From contig NZ_JAUTAH010000001.1 in NCBI RefSeq assembly GCF_030818545.1, forward strand, positions 2,795,001-2,859,000: a stretch of 64,000 nt of DNA, given 5' to 3'. Positions 28,469 to 38,437 of this stretch are shown piece after piece; position 1 is the first letter of the stretch; each line of letters opens with the position of its first letter. The position numbers and the translations under genes were made by a program. The DNA is from Brevundimonas sp. SORGH_AS_0993. Lineage in GTDB: Bacteria; Pseudomonadota; Alphaproteobacteria; Caulobacterales; Caulobacteraceae. The notes below the pieces were generated by a model. The model saw only the letters and a list, made by a program, of their open reading frames with translations, was not told where the DNA came from and did no database searches.

Positions 28469-29164
28469 TTATACGGGCCGTTCGCGCTTGCCAAGCGCCT
28501 CTTGCAAGGTTGCGAGCAGAGCGGGGTCGTTCGGCGCATCGGCGACGGCCGGTTTGAGGTCCAGGGCGTCCAGCGGAGCGGCGGCCTGGGGCGAGATGCA
28601 GGCGACCAAGCAGGCGTCCAGGGCGGCGCGCCCATAGGCGGCCAGCAGGCGGGCGGCGCGGGGGGAGTGGACCAGAACGGCCTCGGCCGGGGGCGGCGCG
28701 GAAAGCTGGGTGGGGACGGTGCGATAGATCGGCAGGGCGTCGATCACGACGTCCGAGTTTCGCGCACAGGTCAAGGCGGCCAGGTCGGCGACCGGGCTTT
28801 CGGCGAGGGCGGCCAGGATCGGTCCCGCGGGCGGCTGGTCGGCGATAAGGCGGGCCAAGGCGTGGATATCGCCTTCGGCCGATCGCGCCTGGAGGAAGCC
28901 CGCGTCGCGGGCGGCGGCGACAGTGGCGTCGCCCACGGCGATGACGGGGTGGTCGCGGCGCGGCGTCAGGGCGGCGTAGGCGGCGACGCCGTTGGGACTG
29001 GTGAAGACCAGGGCGGCGTAGAGGTCGAGGTCGGGCAGGGCGGGCTTGAGCGGTTGAACGGCCAGCAGGGGCGTGACGACTGGCGTCAGGCCCAGGACGC
29101 GCAGACGCTCGGCCGTGCGGTCGGCGCCGGGCCGGGTGCGGGTGATCCAGACCCGGGCGCTCAT
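28469..29164 (-). CDS. hemD: Uroporphyrinogen-III synthase
   Basis: 231 residues. HemD sequences are poorly conserved, but the start VWITRTRPGADRTAERL and the segment ALVFTSPNGVAAYA (usual form F-TS-NGV), along with VLVHSPRAARLL, are the recognisable landmarks of the two-domain fold. It closes and isomerises the linear tetrapyrrole hydroxymethylbilane to uroporphyrinogen III in haem and corrin synthesis. It overlaps hemC by four bases (ATGA) on the same strand, so the two successive steps of the pathway are co-translated. Length is typical of alphaproteobacterial HemD. Confidence 0.85.
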   Translation of the reverse strand: MSARVWITRTRPGADRTAERLRVLGLTPVVTPLLAVQPLKPALPDLDLYAALVFTSPNGVAAYAALTPRRDHPVIAVGDATVAAARDAGFLQARSAEGDIHALARLIADQPPAGPILAALAESPVADLAALTCARNSDVVIDALPIYRTVPTQLSAPPPAEAVLVHSPRAARLLAAYGRAALDACLVACISPQAAAPLDALDLKPAVADAPNDPALLATLQEALGKRERPV

Positions 29165-30114
29165 CCGTCCAGGGTCGCGGGATCGACCTCCTGATCGCCC
29201 GCGGCGTCGCGCACCTCTCCGCCCAGGCGCAGGCCCAGGGCGCGGGCGGCGTCAGGCGTGGGGGCGGCCAGGTCGCCCGTCCGCCGCCAGCGGGCCGAGC
29301 CGTCCGGGCTGAGCATTTCAGTGGTCAGGCGCAGCACGCCGTTGGCGATGACGGCATGGGCGCCCACGGCGGTGCGGCACGACCCTTCCAGCGTCAGCAT
29401 GGCGCCGCGTTCGGCCTCGACGGCCATGGCTGTTTCTGGGTGGTTCATGGCCGCGACCCAGGCGGCGTCCAGATCGGCCTCGCGCGTCTGCAGCGCCAGG
29501 GCGCCTTGACCCGGCGCAGGCAGAAAGGCGTCCAGCGACAGCGTCTCGCGGATGGCGTCGATCACGCCCAGGCGCGTCATTCCGGACACGGCCAGAAGAA
29601 TGGCGTCGAACTCGCCCTCGGCCGCGCGGCGCAGGCGGGTGTCGATATTGCCGCGCAACATCTCGATCTTCAGGTCGGGGCGCAGGGCCAGGGCCTGGGC
29701 CTGGCGGCGCAGGCTGGCGGTGCCCAGGCGCGCGCCGGTCGGCAGGGCGTCGAAGGCGGCGTAGTCGCGGCTGATGAAGGCGTCGCGGGCGTCCTCGCGT
29801 TCGGGCGTGGCGGCGATGCACAGGCCGGGCGGCTGCTCGGCGGGCACGTCCTTCATCGAATGGACGGCGATGTCGATGCGGCCGTCCAGGAGGGCCTCTT
29901 CGATCTCCTTGGTGAACAGGGCCTTGCCCCCCAGCTCCAGCAGGCGGCGGTCCTGAATACGGTCGCCGGTGGTGACGATCTCAACCAGGGGCACGGCCGT
30001 TTCGATCTCGCTTTCCGGCACGTTCAGGGCGCGGCCGATGGCGCGCTGCATCATGCCGGACTGGGCCAGTGCCAGCCTGGAACGCCGAGTGCCGATGCGA
30101 AGAGGAAAGGTCAT
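29161..30114 (-). CDS. hemC: Hydroxymethylbilane synthase (porphobilinogen deaminase)
   Basis: 317 residues. Family landmarks are LRIGTRRSRLALAQ at the start, GKALFTKEIEEALLDG, AVHSMKDVPAE, the arginine-rich GTASLRRQAQ, LRGNIDTRL, and the dipyrromethane-cofactor cysteine in GSCRTAVGA. It joins four porphobilinogen units in the cytoplasm. Divergent from tsaD, whose start lies 124 bp away or less, a gene order conserved in Caulobacteraceae and other alphaproteobacteria; the promoters for both must sit in 30115-30238. Followed directly by hemD. Confidence 0.97.
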   Translation of the reverse strand: MTFPLRIGTRRSRLALAQSGMMQRAIGRALNVPESEIETAVPLVEIVTTGDRIQDRRLLELGGKALFTKEIEEALLDGRIDIAVHSMKDVPAEQPPGLCIAATPEREDARDAFISRDYAAFDALPTGARLGTASLRRQAQALALRPDLKIEMLRGNIDTRLRRAAEGEFDAILLAVSGMTRLGVIDAIRETLSLDAFLPAPGQGALALQTREADLDAAWVAAMNHPETAMAVEAERGAMLTLEGSCRTAVGAHAVIANGVLRLTTEMLSPDGSARWRRTGDLAAPTPDAARALGLRLGGEVRDAAGDQEVDPATLDG

Positions 30115-30238
30115 GAACGTTGCGTACCGGTCGTCGGGTCGCTACCTCGGCCCGATGGAGAGTTCCGCCGACTATAGCAGCGGCGCCGCAGCGGCAACTG
30201 GACGGGATGTCCCCCCCCTTCCTGGTGAGGCGCTGACG

Positions 30239-31357
30239 GTGCTGGGCCTTGAAACCAGCTGCGACGAGACGGCGGCCTCGGTGGTGCGGCTGCATCCATC
30301 GACCCGCGGCGGACGGGCCGAGGTCCTGTCCTCGGTCGTGCACAGCCAGATCGACGACCACGCCGCCTATGGCGGGGTGGTGCCGGAAATCGCCGCCCGC
30401 AGCCATGTGGAGATGATCGACGGCGTCACGCGCCGCGCCATGGTCGAGGCCGGTCTGGACTGGAGCGACCTGGACGGGATCGCGGCGACGGCCGGGCCGG
30501 GCCTGGTCGGCGGGGTCATGGTGGGCCTGAGCTACGGCAAGGCGGTCAGCCTGGCGCGCGACCTGCCGCTGGTGGCGGTCAATCATCTGGAAGGGCACGC
30601 GGTCTCGGCGCGGCTGGGGGCGGAGGTAGCCTATCCCTTCCTGCTGCTGCTGGTGTCGGGGGGGCATTGTCAGCTGCTGGAGGTGCGTGGGGTCGGCGAC
30701 ATGAGCCGGATCGGCGCCACCATCGATGATGCGGCCGGCGAGGCCTTCGACAAGATCGCCAAAGCCCTGGGGCTGGGCTATCCGGGCGGGCCGGCGCTGG
30801 AGCGACTGGCGGCTCAGGGCGACGGGTCGGGCATCGACCTGCCGCGCGCGCTGTTGGGTCGCAAGGATTGCGACTTTTCCTTTTCCGGGCTGAAGACGGC
30901 GGCCTTCCGCATCGCCCAGACCTGCGAGACGGCGCAGGACAAGGCGAACTTGGCCGATGCGGTCCAGACCGCCATCGCGCGCCAACTGTCGGATCGGTCG
31001 GAACGCGCCCTGGCGGCCTATGCGGAGAGGCATGAGGCCCTCATGCAGGCAGGCTCCGCGAGCCGGCCGATAGGGCAAAAAAGATTATTCGTCGTGGCCG
31101 GCGGGGTGGCGGCGAACAAGACGATACGCGCCGTGCTGGAGGCGACGGCGGCCAAACAGGGTTTCGACTTTCTGGCGCCGCCCCTGGCCTATTGCACCGA
31201 CAATGCGGCGATGATCGCCCTGGCGGGGGCGGAACGGCTGGCGCTCGGCCTGACCAGCGACATAGACGTGATCGCCCGGCCGCGATGGCCGCTGGACGAA
31301 GCGCGCGCGCTGTCTGATCCTTCGCATCGGCCGGGGCGCAAGGGCGCCAAGGCCTGA
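30239..31357 (+). CDS. tsaD: tRNA threonylcarbamoyladenosine transferase subunit TsaD
   Basis: The start is uncertain. GTG 30239 has GGTGAGG eight bases upstream and gives the usual short N-terminus before [18 protein letters not shown] 30155 or 30113 would add 28 or 42 residues with no family similarity. The metal-binding motif is NHLEGH, followed by [23 protein letters not shown] and VAGGVAAN. TsaD transfers the threonylcarbamoyl group to A37 of tRNAs that read ANN codons, with TsaB and TsaE. It precedes gpsA by 26 bp on the same strand, probably one operon. Confidence 0.93.
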   Translation: MLGLETSCDETAASVVRLHPSTRGGRAEVLSSVVHSQIDDHAAYGGVVPEIAARSHVEMIDGVTRRAMVEAGLDWSDLDGIAATAGPGLVGGVMVGLSYGKAVSLARDLPLVAVNHLEGHAVSARLGAEVAYPFLLLLVSGGHCQLLEVRGVGDMSRIGATIDDAAGEAFDKIAKALGLGYPGGPALERLAAQGDGSGIDLPRALLGRKDCDFSFSGLKTAAFRIAQTCETAQDKANLADAVQTAIARQLSDRSERALAAYAERHEALMQAGSASRPIGQKRLFVVAGGVAANKTIRAVLEATAAKQGFDFLAPPLAYCTDNAAMIALAGAERLALGLTSDIDVIARPRWPLDEARALSDPSHRPGRKGAKA

Positions 31358-31383
31358 ATCGCGACAAGAGCTTGGGAGGGCGT

Positions 31384-32382
31384 ATGGAATTTCGCACGGC
31401 GGGAGTGATCGGCGCAGGCGCCTGGGGCACAGCCCTGGCGCAGGTCTGCGTCCGGGCGGGTCTGGACACCCTCCTGCAGGCGCGCGAGCCGCGGTTGGTC
31501 GAGACGTTGCGGGCGACGCGGGCCAACGATCTCTATTTGCCGGGCGTGTCCCTGGCCGAGGGGCTGCGGTTCACGGCCGATCTGGCGGACCTGGGGGACT
31601 GCGACGTCATCCTGGCGGTGCCGCCGGCCCAGCATATGCGCGCCACCCTGACGGCCTTCGCGCCTCATCACCGCGCCGGCGTGCCGGTGGTCCTGTGCTC
31701 CAAGGGGGTGGAGCGGGGTTCGATGAAGCTGATGACCGAGGTGCTGGCCGAGACTCTGCCGTCTGCGCCGGCCGCCGTCCTGTCGGGCCCCAGTTTCGCG
31801 GCCGAGGTGTCGCGCGGCCTGCCCACGGCCGTGACCCTGGCCTGCGCGGATGAAGGTTTGGGTCAGGCCCTGCTGAACACCCTATCGGCGCCGGGCTTCC
31901 GTCCCTATCTGGCGACCGATCTGATTGGGGCCGAGGCGGGCGGGGCGTTGAAGAACGTGCTGGCCATCGCCTGCGGCATTTCCGAAGGGCGTCAACTGGG
32001 CCGCAGCGCTCACGCGGCTCTGATCACGCGCGGCTTCGCCGAAATGACGCGGCTGGCCGTGGCCATGGGCGCCGAGGCCGAGACGGTGGCGGGCCTGTGC
32101 GGTCTGGGGGATCTGGTCCTGACCTGCTCCAGCCCGCAGTCGCGCAACATGAGCCTGGGTCTGGCCCTGGGGCAGGGGCAGACGGTCGAACAGGCCCTGG
32201 CCGGCAAGCGGTCGGTGGCGGAAGGCTATGAGAGCGCGCCGGCCGTGCGCGAACTGGCGGCGCGCCTGGGCGTGGAGATTCCGATCACCGCAGGGGTCGC
32301 GGCGCTGCTGGCCGGAGAGATCGACGTGGACGGCCTGATCGACGGCCTTCTGTCGCGGCCGCTGAAGGCCGAGCGTGTCTGA
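31384..32382 (+). CDS. gpsA: Glycerol-3-phosphate dehydrogenase [NAD(P)+]
   Basis: 332 residues from ATG 31384, GGGAGG five bases upstream. The Rossmann start is [15 protein letters not shown], followed by [28 protein letters not shown], the catalytic-lysine region [29 protein letters not shown] and the C-terminal [11 protein letters not shown]. It reduces dihydroxyacetone phosphate to sn-glycerol-3-phosphate for phospholipid synthesis in the cytoplasm. The 3' end overlaps the Rieske gene by eight bases, so that small gene is translationally coupled to it. Confidence 0.97.
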   Translation: MEFRTAGVIGAGAWGTALAQVCVRAGLDTLLQAREPRLVETLRATRANDLYLPGVSLAEGLRFTADLADLGDCDVILAVPPAQHMRATLTAFAPHHRAGVPVVLCSKGVERGSMKLMTEVLAETLPSAPAAVLSGPSFAAEVSRGLPTAVTLACADEGLGQALLNTLSAPGFRPYLATDLIGAEAGGALKNVLAIACGISEGRQLGRSAHAALITRGFAEMTRLAVAMGAEAETVAGLCGLGDLVLTCSSPQSRNMSLGLALGQGQTVEQALAGKRSVAEGYESAPAVRELAARLGVEIPITAGVAALLAGEIDVDGLIDGLLSRPLKAERV

Positions 32383-32749
32383 AGGCGAAACCGAACGTAA
32401 GCGGGTCTGGAAAACGCCGCCCGGCGTGGCCCTGTGCGCCGAGACCGACATCGCCGATCCGGGCTCACGGGGGTTCGTCCTTCAGATCGGGGAAGCCTTC
32501 TTCCACGGCTTCGTCGTGCGAAAGGGCGGCCAGGTCGTCGGTTGGGTCGATCGCTGCCCCCACGCCGGATTTCCGCTGGCGATCGAGTTGGATCGCTATC
32601 TGACGCCGGACGCCTCGCTGATCCTGTGCGGCTGGCACGGCGCGGTGTTCGAGCCCCTCTCGGGCGAGTGCCGGGGTGGGCCGTGCGCCGGGGGGCGGCT
32701 GACGCCCTGGCCCGTTCAGGCGGCGGGCGGAATCATCCGCACCGCCTGA
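32375..32749 (+). CDS. Rieske [2Fe-2S] ferredoxin-like protein
   Basis: 124 residues from GTG 32375. The cluster ligands are Cys61-Pro-His63 in CPHAGFPL and Cys85/His88 in CGWHGAVF, the C-x-H...C-x2-H pattern of Rieske proteins. It has no signal peptide or membrane helix, so it is a soluble ferredoxin-type protein rather than the bc1 subunit, probably an electron donor to an oxygenase or reductase not visible here. Coupled to gpsA by overlap. Function beyond electron transfer is unknown. Confidence 0.85.
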   Translation: MSEGETERKRVWKTPPGVALCAETDIADPGSRGFVLQIGEAFFHGFVVRKGGQVVGWVDRCPHAGFPLAIELDRYLTPDASLILCGWHGAVFEPLSGECRGGPCAGGRLTPWPVQAAGGIIRTA

Positions 32750-32757
32750 TCCGAACC

Positions 32758-33759
32758 TCAATCCAGCGGCTGAGGCCGCGTCACGACGGGTGCATTGGGG
32801 TCCGTCGCGGTCTGGTGCGCCGGCGTCGGGGTTGCAGCGGGCGGCGTCACCACCACCACCACTGGCGGCGCAGCGGTGGGCGTGATCGGCGTTGCGGACG
32901 CTGTGGGGCTGGATACGGTCGCGGTCGAGGCTTGCGGGCGCGCCGTTGTAGGCGCGGTGATTGGTCGAGCGCTGGTCGAAGGCGCGCGGCTGGACGCCGT
33001 CGGCGCGGTCGCCGTCGGGGGCGACGCTGTCGTGACAGCGGAGGGCTGGGTTTCGGCGGGCGCCTGGACGGCGGGCTGAGCGGGGCGCTGGGCGACCGGC
33101 TGGACCAGGGCGGGCGTTCCGACCGTCGGGGGCGCCGCTGCGGGCGTTGGAACCGGGGTAGGCGACGGACGCAGGGCGAACCACAACCCGCCGCCGACGA
33201 CCAGCAGCGCCGCCACGCCGCCGCCGATCAACAGCGGCGCGCGCGACGATCTGGCGGTCCCGCGATCCAGCCGCGTCAAGGTCGGGGCGACGGGGGCGGC
33301 CTCCACCACGGGCGGAGCCTCGGCCACACGGACAGGTCGGACAGGTTCCGGCGTCGGGTCCGCCTTGGGGGGCGGGGCCTGGAGCTGCGCGCCGGGCAGG
33401 GGACGAACCGTCAGGTCGGCGGTTGCGGCAGACGCGGGCGCGGCAGGTCGGGGCGCTGCGGGCGGGGTCGCGGACCGCGCCAGCGGGATAAGGGAACCCG
33501 ACAGGATGGCGGCCTGGCGCGCAGAAGGCGCCGGGGCGCGCCCTTCGGCCAGCGACCGGCCCTGGATCGAACCGAGTGCGGAAGCGGAATCTGGCGTAGG
33601 GGCGGCAGGGCGAGGCCGTGGGTTGGGAATGCGGTCCAGCGGATTGGGGGCGACCGGAACGGGTCCGACGTGGAAGGTGGTCGCCGGCATGCGGCCCCAC
33701 TGCACGGCTTTGCGGGCGAAGGGCTGGGGTGCGGAGGGGGTCTTGGTTTCGTCGGACAT
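32758..33759 (-). CDS. Proline/alanine/threonine-rich single-pass membrane protein, function unknown
   Basis: 333 residues. The N-terminal 170 residues are rich in Pro and Ala. One hydrophobic helix (LLIGGGVAALLVVGGGLWFA) sits about residue 180, and the remaining 150 residues are a low-complexity Pro-Ala-Thr-Val tail ending in VVTRPQPLD. This is the layout of a cytoplasmic linker, a single membrane crossing and a disordered periplasmic stretch, as in TonB-like or SPOR-type envelope proteins, but no TonB or SPOR domain is visible. Codon usage and good GC3 support a real gene. Convergent with the Rieske gene. Confidence 0.6.
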   Translation of the reverse strand: MSDETKTPSAPQPFARKAVQWGRMPATTFHVGPVPVAPNPLDRIPNPRPRPAAPTPDSASALGSIQGRSLAEGRAPAPSARQAAILSGSLIPLARSATPPAAPRPAAPASAATADLTVRPLPGAQLQAPPPKADPTPEPVRPVRVAEAPPVVEAAPVAPTLTRLDRGTARSSRAPLLIGGGVAALLVVGGGLWFALRPSPTPVPTPAAAPPTVGTPALVQPVAQRPAQPAVQAPAETQPSAVTTASPPTATAPTASSRAPSTSARPITAPTTARPQASTATVSSPTASATPITPTAAPPVVVVVTPPAATPTPAHQTATDPNAPVVTRPQPLD

Positions 33760-33799
33760 GGTCTTCTAATCGCTGGCGATCTGGCCGGTTTCGTGACGT

Positions 33800-34567
33800 T
33801 CAGTTCTTGAGCCGATAGCCGGTCTTGAACATCCACATGACGATGGCCAGGCAGACGGCGAAGAAGGCCAAGGTTGCGGTCAGGCTGATCCCCACGGCCA
33901 CGTCGCCCTGACCGTAGAAGGCCCACCGGAAGCCCGAGATCAGATAGACGACCGGGTTGAACAGGGTGACGGTCCGCCAGCCGGCCGGCAACATGTCGAT
34001 GGAATAGAAGGCGCCGCCCAGGAAGGTCAGGGGCGTGACGATCAGCATCGGGATCATTTGAAGCTGCTCGAATCCGTCCGCCCAGACGCCGATGATGAAA
34101 CCGAACAGGCTGAAGGTCACGGAGATCAGGATCAGGAAGGCCATCATCCAGACCGGATGCAGGATCTGCAACGGCACGAAGAAGGCCGCCGTCGCCAGGA
34201 TGATCAGGCCCAGAACCGCCGACTTGGTCGCCGCCGCTCCGACATAGGCCAGCACGATCTCAAGCGACGATACGGGCGCCGACAGGATCTCGTAGATGGT
34301 GCCCGTGAACTTGGGAAAGTAGATGCCGAAGGAGGCGTTGAAGATCGACTGGGTGAACAGGCTGAGCATGATCAGGCCCGGCACGATGAAGGCGCCGTAG
34401 GGCACGCCGTCCACCTCCTGCATCCGGCTGCCGATGGCGCCGCCGAAGACGACGAAATAGAGGGCGGTGGTGAGGACCGGCGTGACCACGCTCTGCCACA
34501 AGGTGCGAAGCGCACGCGCCATCTCGAAGCGATAGATGGCCCAGACGCCGTATGCGTTGAAGGTCAT
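33800..34567 (-). CDS. ABC-2 type transporter permease (YadH-like)
   Basis: 255 residues from ATG 34567, which overlaps the ATPase stop by ATGA. Six hydrophobic helices, with the ABC-2 signature region [18 protein letters not shown] before the fifth helix and [17 protein letters not shown] after it, very like E. coli YadH. It forms the membrane channel of an exporter with the ATPase encoded upstream. The exported compound is not known for YadGH-type systems; lipid, polysaccharide or drug export are possible. Confidence 0.88.
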   Translation of the reverse strand: MTFNAYGVWAIYRFEMARALRTLWQSVVTPVLTTALYFVVFGGAIGSRMQEVDGVPYGAFIVPGLIMLSLFTQSIFNASFGIYFPKFTGTIYEILSAPVSSLEIVLAYVGAAATKSAVLGLIILATAAFFVPLQILHPVWMMAFLILISVTFSLFGFIIGVWADGFEQLQMIPMLIVTPLTFLGGAFYSIDMLPAGWRTVTLFNPVVYLISGFRWAFYGQGDVAVGISLTATLAFFAVCLAIVMWMFKTGYRLKN

Positions 34568-35496
34568 GTGGCTGCTCCGTTCGTGTGAACCAGGCTGACG
34601 AAAATGTCTTCCAGCGAACTCTGGCGGGTGTTCAGGTCCTTGAAGCCGATGTTCAGCGTCTCCAGCCGACGGATCAGCGAGGGCACGCCTGTGTCCTCGG
34701 CGTTGGCGTCGAAACTGTATTCCAACTCGCCGCCGTCGGTCTTCAACGTCAGGTTCCAGTCGGCCAAATCGGGGGGCAGCGCGGTCAGCGGCTCGACCAG
34801 GTTCAGGGTCAGGGTCTTCTTGCCCAGCTTCTTCATCAGGGCGGTCTTTTCCTCGACCAGGATCAGTTCGCCCTTCAGGATCACCCCGATCCGGTCGGCC
34901 ATCTCCTCGGCTTCCTCGATGTAATGGGTGGTCAGGATGATGGTGACGCCGCGCTCGCGCAGGCGTCGCACCATCGCCCACATGTCGCGGCGCAGTTCCA
35001 CATCCACCCCGGCCGTCGGCTCGTCCAGAAACAGGATGTCCGGTTCGTGGCTGAGGGCCTTGGCGATCATGACGCGCCGTTTCATGCCGCCCGACAGGGT
35101 CCGCAGCTTGGCGTCGCGCTTGTCCCACAGCGACAGGTCGCGCAGCAGCCGTTCGATGAAGGCGGGGTTCGGCGCCTTGCCGAACAGGCCCCGGCTGAAG
35201 GTGACGGTGGCCATCACCGTCTCGAAGGCGTCGGTGGTCAGCTCCTGCGGCACCAGGCCGATCTTGGTGCGGGCGGCGCGGAAGTCGGTCTGGATGTCAT
35301 GGCCATCGGCGATCACCGTGCCGGTCGTCGGCGTGACGATGCCGCAGACGATGGAGATAAGGGTCGTCTTGCCGGCCCCGTTCGGCCCCAGAAGGGCGAA
35401 TATCTCGCCCCTTTCGATCGCCAGGTCCACGCGCTTCAACGCCTGCAAGCCGGACTTGTAGGTCTTGGTCAGACCTTGGATGTCGATGACGGGCAT
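34564..35496 (-). CDS. ABC transporter ATP-binding protein (YadG-like)
   Basis: 310 residues. Walker A is GPNGAGKTT, the signature [15 protein letters not shown], Walker [13 protein letters not shown] and the switch histidine in [18 protein letters not shown]-terminal extension of about 70 residues follows the nucleotide-binding domain, as in YadG/NodI-type exporter ATPases. It powers the permease encoded immediately downstream. Both genes form a two-gene minus-strand operon divergent from the unknown gene at 35624. Confidence 0.92.
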   Translation of the reverse strand: MPVIDIQGLTKTYKSGLQALKRVDLAIERGEIFALLGPNGAGKTTLISIVCGIVTPTTGTVIADGHDIQTDFRAARTKIGLVPQELTTDAFETVMATVTFSRGLFGKAPNPAFIERLLRDLSLWDKRDAKLRTLSGGMKRRVMIAKALSHEPDILFLDEPTAGVDVELRRDMWAMVRRLRERGVTIILTTHYIEEAEEMADRIGVILKGELILVEEKTALMKKLGKKTLTLNLVEPLTALPPDLADWNLTLKTDGGELEYSFDANAEDTGVPSLIRRLETLNIGFKDLNTRQSSLEDIFVSLVHTNGAAT

Positions 35497-35623
35497 AGGG
35501 GGTCCTGCGCTGCGGCGGCGGACGCGCCGAGGTCGTGGCGGGAATATGGCGCTTCCATTGGCGCGCTCAAGGGGAAGCCGCTTGTTAACGGCTTGACCGC
35601 ATACTGGACCCGACGTCGCCTTT

Positions 35624-37024
35624 TTGACGGGGTTTGTGTTGTCCTTGCTGTCCGTGGAGCATCGGGTTGCGCTCGAGGCTGTCGTCCAGGCGTGCGCCGA
35701 CGGTCAGCTTACGCAATTGGCCTCTGCCGTGCGGACGCTGGCGGGCGAAAGGGCGGCCGAAGTCGCCGCTCTGATTAGCGAGGAGCGGCGTGACCGCGCG
35801 CGGCGGGACCTGGCGTTTGGCCCTTTGGCGCCGCTGTTTCAGCCGCGTTCCGACGGCGTCGCCGCCCTGACCTTTCCACCGTCGCTTTACGTCCATCTCT
35901 GGCGCGAGGCGCGCAAGGGGGAAGAGGAGTTCCTTGGGCTTCTGGACGCCGTGACGACGATCGAGGGGGAATGGACCTTGGTGGCGGATCGTCTGTGCGC
36001 TCGCGCCGCCGCCGTTCTGCGCAACCGGGCCGCCGAGGTCTGGCCCGACCATCGACGCCCGGCCGAGGGAGAGCCCCCTGCCACGCCGTTGGAACTGGCG
36101 GCCTGTTTCGACCTGACCCCTCTGGCGCGCGGGGGCCTTGCCCGTCTGCCTGTATGGCTGGAGCGCCCGGACGACACCCAGTTGGCGGGTCTGCGCCTGT
36201 TGATTCAGGACGCCCTTTCCATCTCGCCGGAAGGCGATCGACGGATGGTCGATATCCTGTTCGCCCATGTGACGGAAGCGGATCGGATGCTGCGTGTCGT
36301 CACACGCACGAGCCGTCTGGCGGACCGTGAGGCGGTTCTCAGCCATACGGACATGGGCGTTTTCGTCGAACGTCTGCTGGCCTCGGTGCAGGATCGGGTG
36401 CGACGCATCGGCCTGGTGCGCCCACAGCAGTGCGAAGCCTTGCAAGAGGTGGTGCTTGACGTGAACTGGTGCGCCTCTGTCCTGTCGGAACTGGACATGA
36501 CCCTTCAGGTCCGGCCCGATTCCCCCTGGGGCAGATCGACGCGGCTGGCGCGGGTTCAACTGTCCGGCCAACTCTCGGGCCTGATAAAGTCTACCCAGGC
36601 CGCCGTCCACGCGGCCCTGCCCATGCGCCGCCAGACCCTGGCCGGGCGAATGACGCGCATGTCCCCCTGGCTGGAGGCTCCCTGGCAAGGCGAGCCGATC
36701 GAGACGGCGGCCGCCCTGGTGAATGTCATGGTCGCGGTTCGCTGGGCCGCGGTCGTGTTTGGCTGCGAATCCGACAACCACGCCACAAAGACCGAGATCA
36801 TCGACTATCTGACCGTTTGGGCCAACGAGGCGCTGGACAGCGTCGGGGACGGCGAGGCGCCAGATCCCGATCTGGCCCTTCGGCTGGTCGGCGTGGCGGC
36901 GAGACTGCTGACAGGGCTGGAGGCTTTGGAGGACGCGCGGGCGATCCGACGGCGTGCGGCGGCGGCCGAGACGCTGGACGCCAAACGTCCCATCGTCGCG
37001 GGGGCCTCGCCCGCACGCGCCTGA
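35624..37024 (+). CDS. Conserved-looking protein of unknown function
   Basis: 466 residues if TTG 35624 is used; GTG 35636 or TTG 35639 are equally possible starts. I do not recognise a domain. The sequence is mostly helical, hydrophilic and arginine-rich, with no signal peptide or transmembrane helix, and several conserved-looking Trp residues ([29 protein letters not shown]). It ends 17 bp before ccmI on the same strand, so it may be the first gene of the cytochrome c maturation operon, although nothing in the sequence ties it to haem handling. Codon use matches the neighbours. Confidence 0.65.
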   Translation: MTGFVLSLLSVEHRVALEAVVQACADGQLTQLASAVRTLAGERAAEVAALISEERRDRARRDLAFGPLAPLFQPRSDGVAALTFPPSLYVHLWREARKGEEEFLGLLDAVTTIEGEWTLVADRLCARAAAVLRNRAAEVWPDHRRPAEGEPPATPLELAACFDLTPLARGGLARLPVWLERPDDTQLAGLRLLIQDALSISPEGDRRMVDILFAHVTEADRMLRVVTRTSRLADREAVLSHTDMGVFVERLLASVQDRVRRIGLVRPQQCEALQEVVLDVNWCASVLSELDMTLQVRPDSPWGRSTRLARVQLSGQLSGLIKSTQAAVHAALPMRRQTLAGRMTRMSPWLEAPWQGEPIETAAALVNVMVAVRWAAVVFGCESDNHATKTEIIDYLTVWANEALDSVGDGEAPDPDLALRLVGVAARLLTGLEALEDARAIRRRAAAAETLDAKRPIVAGASPARA

Positions 37025-37041
37025 TGCGATAGACGGCGAAG

Positions 37042-37872
37042 ATGATCGCCTTCTGGATGATGACGGGGCTGGCGGCGGCGTTGGCCGCTCTTCTGGTGAT
37101 GGCCGGCGCACGACGCGGCGCCGATCCGGCGACGAGCGCTGAAAGCGCGGCGGCCGTGCGCGAGATCGAGGAACTGGACCGGCTGAAGGCGCGCGGTCTG
37201 CTGGACGAGGCGGCCTATGTCGCCGCCCGGGCCGAGGCGGGACGACGGCTCCTGGCGCAGGAGGCCGCCGCCGCGCCGGTCGTCGGTGCACGGGATCGGC
37301 TTTGGGTTATGGGCGGCCTCGGCCTGGTTGTCGCCGGTGCGCTGGGCCTCTATGTCGTGACGGGAACGCCGGGCCTGCCCGATCAGGGCTATGAGCATCG
37401 GGTCGACGACTGGTCCACCCGTCTGGAGACGCTGTCGCCGCCCCAGTTGGCCGCGGTCGCCGCGCGCGTGGTCCGTGACCGGCCCGACGACAAACAGGCC
37501 CTGGCCATGCTGGGGGCCGCGCGGTTCGCGGCCGACGATCCCCTGGGCGCGGCCTCGGCCTTCCGTCGTCTGATCGACCGCGATCCGAAAGACGCCCAGG
37601 CCTGGGCGCGGCTGGGCGAAAGCTTGGTGCGGGCCAATGACGGCCAGATCGGCGGCGACGCCGAGGCGGCCTTCGCTCAGGCCGTGCGTCTTGACCCCGA
37701 TCAACTCGGCGCCCGCTTCTTTCTGGGCGAGGCGGCGTTGGCGCGCGGCGACGCCCAGACGACCCGCCTGATGTGGACGCCGTTGATCGGCGCCCTCGAT
37801 CCCGCCGATCCACGGCGCCTGGACCTGGAGCGGCGGATGCCGTCCGACGGGGCAGCAGGCGGGGCGCGATGA
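37042..37872 (+). CDS. ccmI: Cytochrome c maturation protein CcmI (CycH)
   Basis: 276 residues. Two N-terminal membrane helices (residues about 3-21 and 90-110) flank a cytoplasmic loop with VREIEELDRLKARGLLDEA, the leucine-zipper-like loop of CcmI. The periplasmic part has TPR-type repeats (DAQAWARLGESLVRAN, AEAAFAQAVRLDPDQ). CcmI holds apocytochrome c for the CcmF/H haem lyase. It is the first recognised gene of ccmI-ccmE-ccmF-ccmH, the same order as rhizobial cycHJKL. The CcmG thioredoxin is not in this cluster. Confidence 0.88.
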   Translation: MIAFWMMTGLAAALAALLVMAGARRGADPATSAESAAAVREIEELDRLKARGLLDEAAYVAARAEAGRRLLAQEAAAAPVVGARDRLWVMGGLGLVVAGALGLYVVTGTPGLPDQGYEHRVDDWSTRLETLSPPQLAAVAARVVRDRPDDKQALAMLGAARFAADDPLGAASAFRRLIDRDPKDAQAWARLGESLVRANDGQIGGDAEAAFAQAVRLDPDQLGARFFLGEAALARGDAQTTRLMWTPLIGALDPADPRRLDLERRMPSDGAAGGAR

Positions 37873-37942
37873 CACGTTGGAGCCCTTTCCCGCCCCGGCT
37901 ATATGCGGCCCCTATCTTCTGCGTCTGCGGAGCGTTCGTCGC

Positions 37943-38437
37943 ATGAGCTGGCTGCCCAAATCGCCCAAGGCGCGTCGTCGCCTGTGGGTCGTCGCCGCCG
38001 CGACGCCGGTTCTGGCCTTGGCCGTCGGTCTGTCCTTGTGGGCCATGCAGGACAGCGTGACCTTCTTCTACTCGCCGTCCGAGGCGACCGCCGACAAGGC
38101 GCCCGAAGGCCGCAACATCCGCCTGGGCGGGCTGGTCGAGACGGGCAGTGTGCAAAAGACCGGCGACGGGGTCGTGGCGTTTTCCGTCACCGACAAAGCC
38201 GCCACGACCCGGGTGGTCTATCATGGCGACCTGCCCGACCTGTTCCGCGAGGGGCAGGGCATCGTGGCGCAGGGATCGTTTGGCGCCGATCGCACCTTCC
38301 ACGCGCGCCAGGTCCTGGCCAAACACGACGAGAACTATATGCCGCGCGAGGTCGCGGATCGGCTGAAGGCCAAGGGCGAGTGGCGGCCCGAGGGGGCGGC
38401 GGCGCCGGCCCCGACGCGCGGATCGACCGCCTTATGA
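37943..38437 (+). CDS. ccmE: Cytochrome c-type biogenesis haem chaperone CcmE (CycJ)
   Basis: 164 residues from ATG 37943. One N-terminal membrane anchor (LWVVAAATPVLALAVGLSLW) and a periplasmic OB-fold domain with FFYSPSEA, RNIRLGGLVETGSV and the haem-binding histidine in LAKHDENYMP. It receives haem covalently from CcmC and passes it to CcmF/H. The stop overlaps the ccmF start in ATGA. Length and residues are fully typical. Confidence 0.97.
   Translation: MSWLPKSPKARRRLWVVAAATPVLALAVGLSLWAMQDSVTFFYSPSEATADKAPEGRNIRLGGLVETGSVQKTGDGVVAFSVTDKAATTRVVYHGDLPDLFREGQGIVAQGSFGADRTFHARQVLAKHDENYMPREVADRLKAKGEWRPEGAAAPAPTRGSTAL

Noticed and set aside
29969..30238. TsaD start at 29969 or 30113
   Set aside because: The extension to 29969 runs inside hemC on the other strand, and the first 42 residues from 30113 have no TsaD similarity; GTG 30239 has a ribosome site and gives the family's normal N-terminus.
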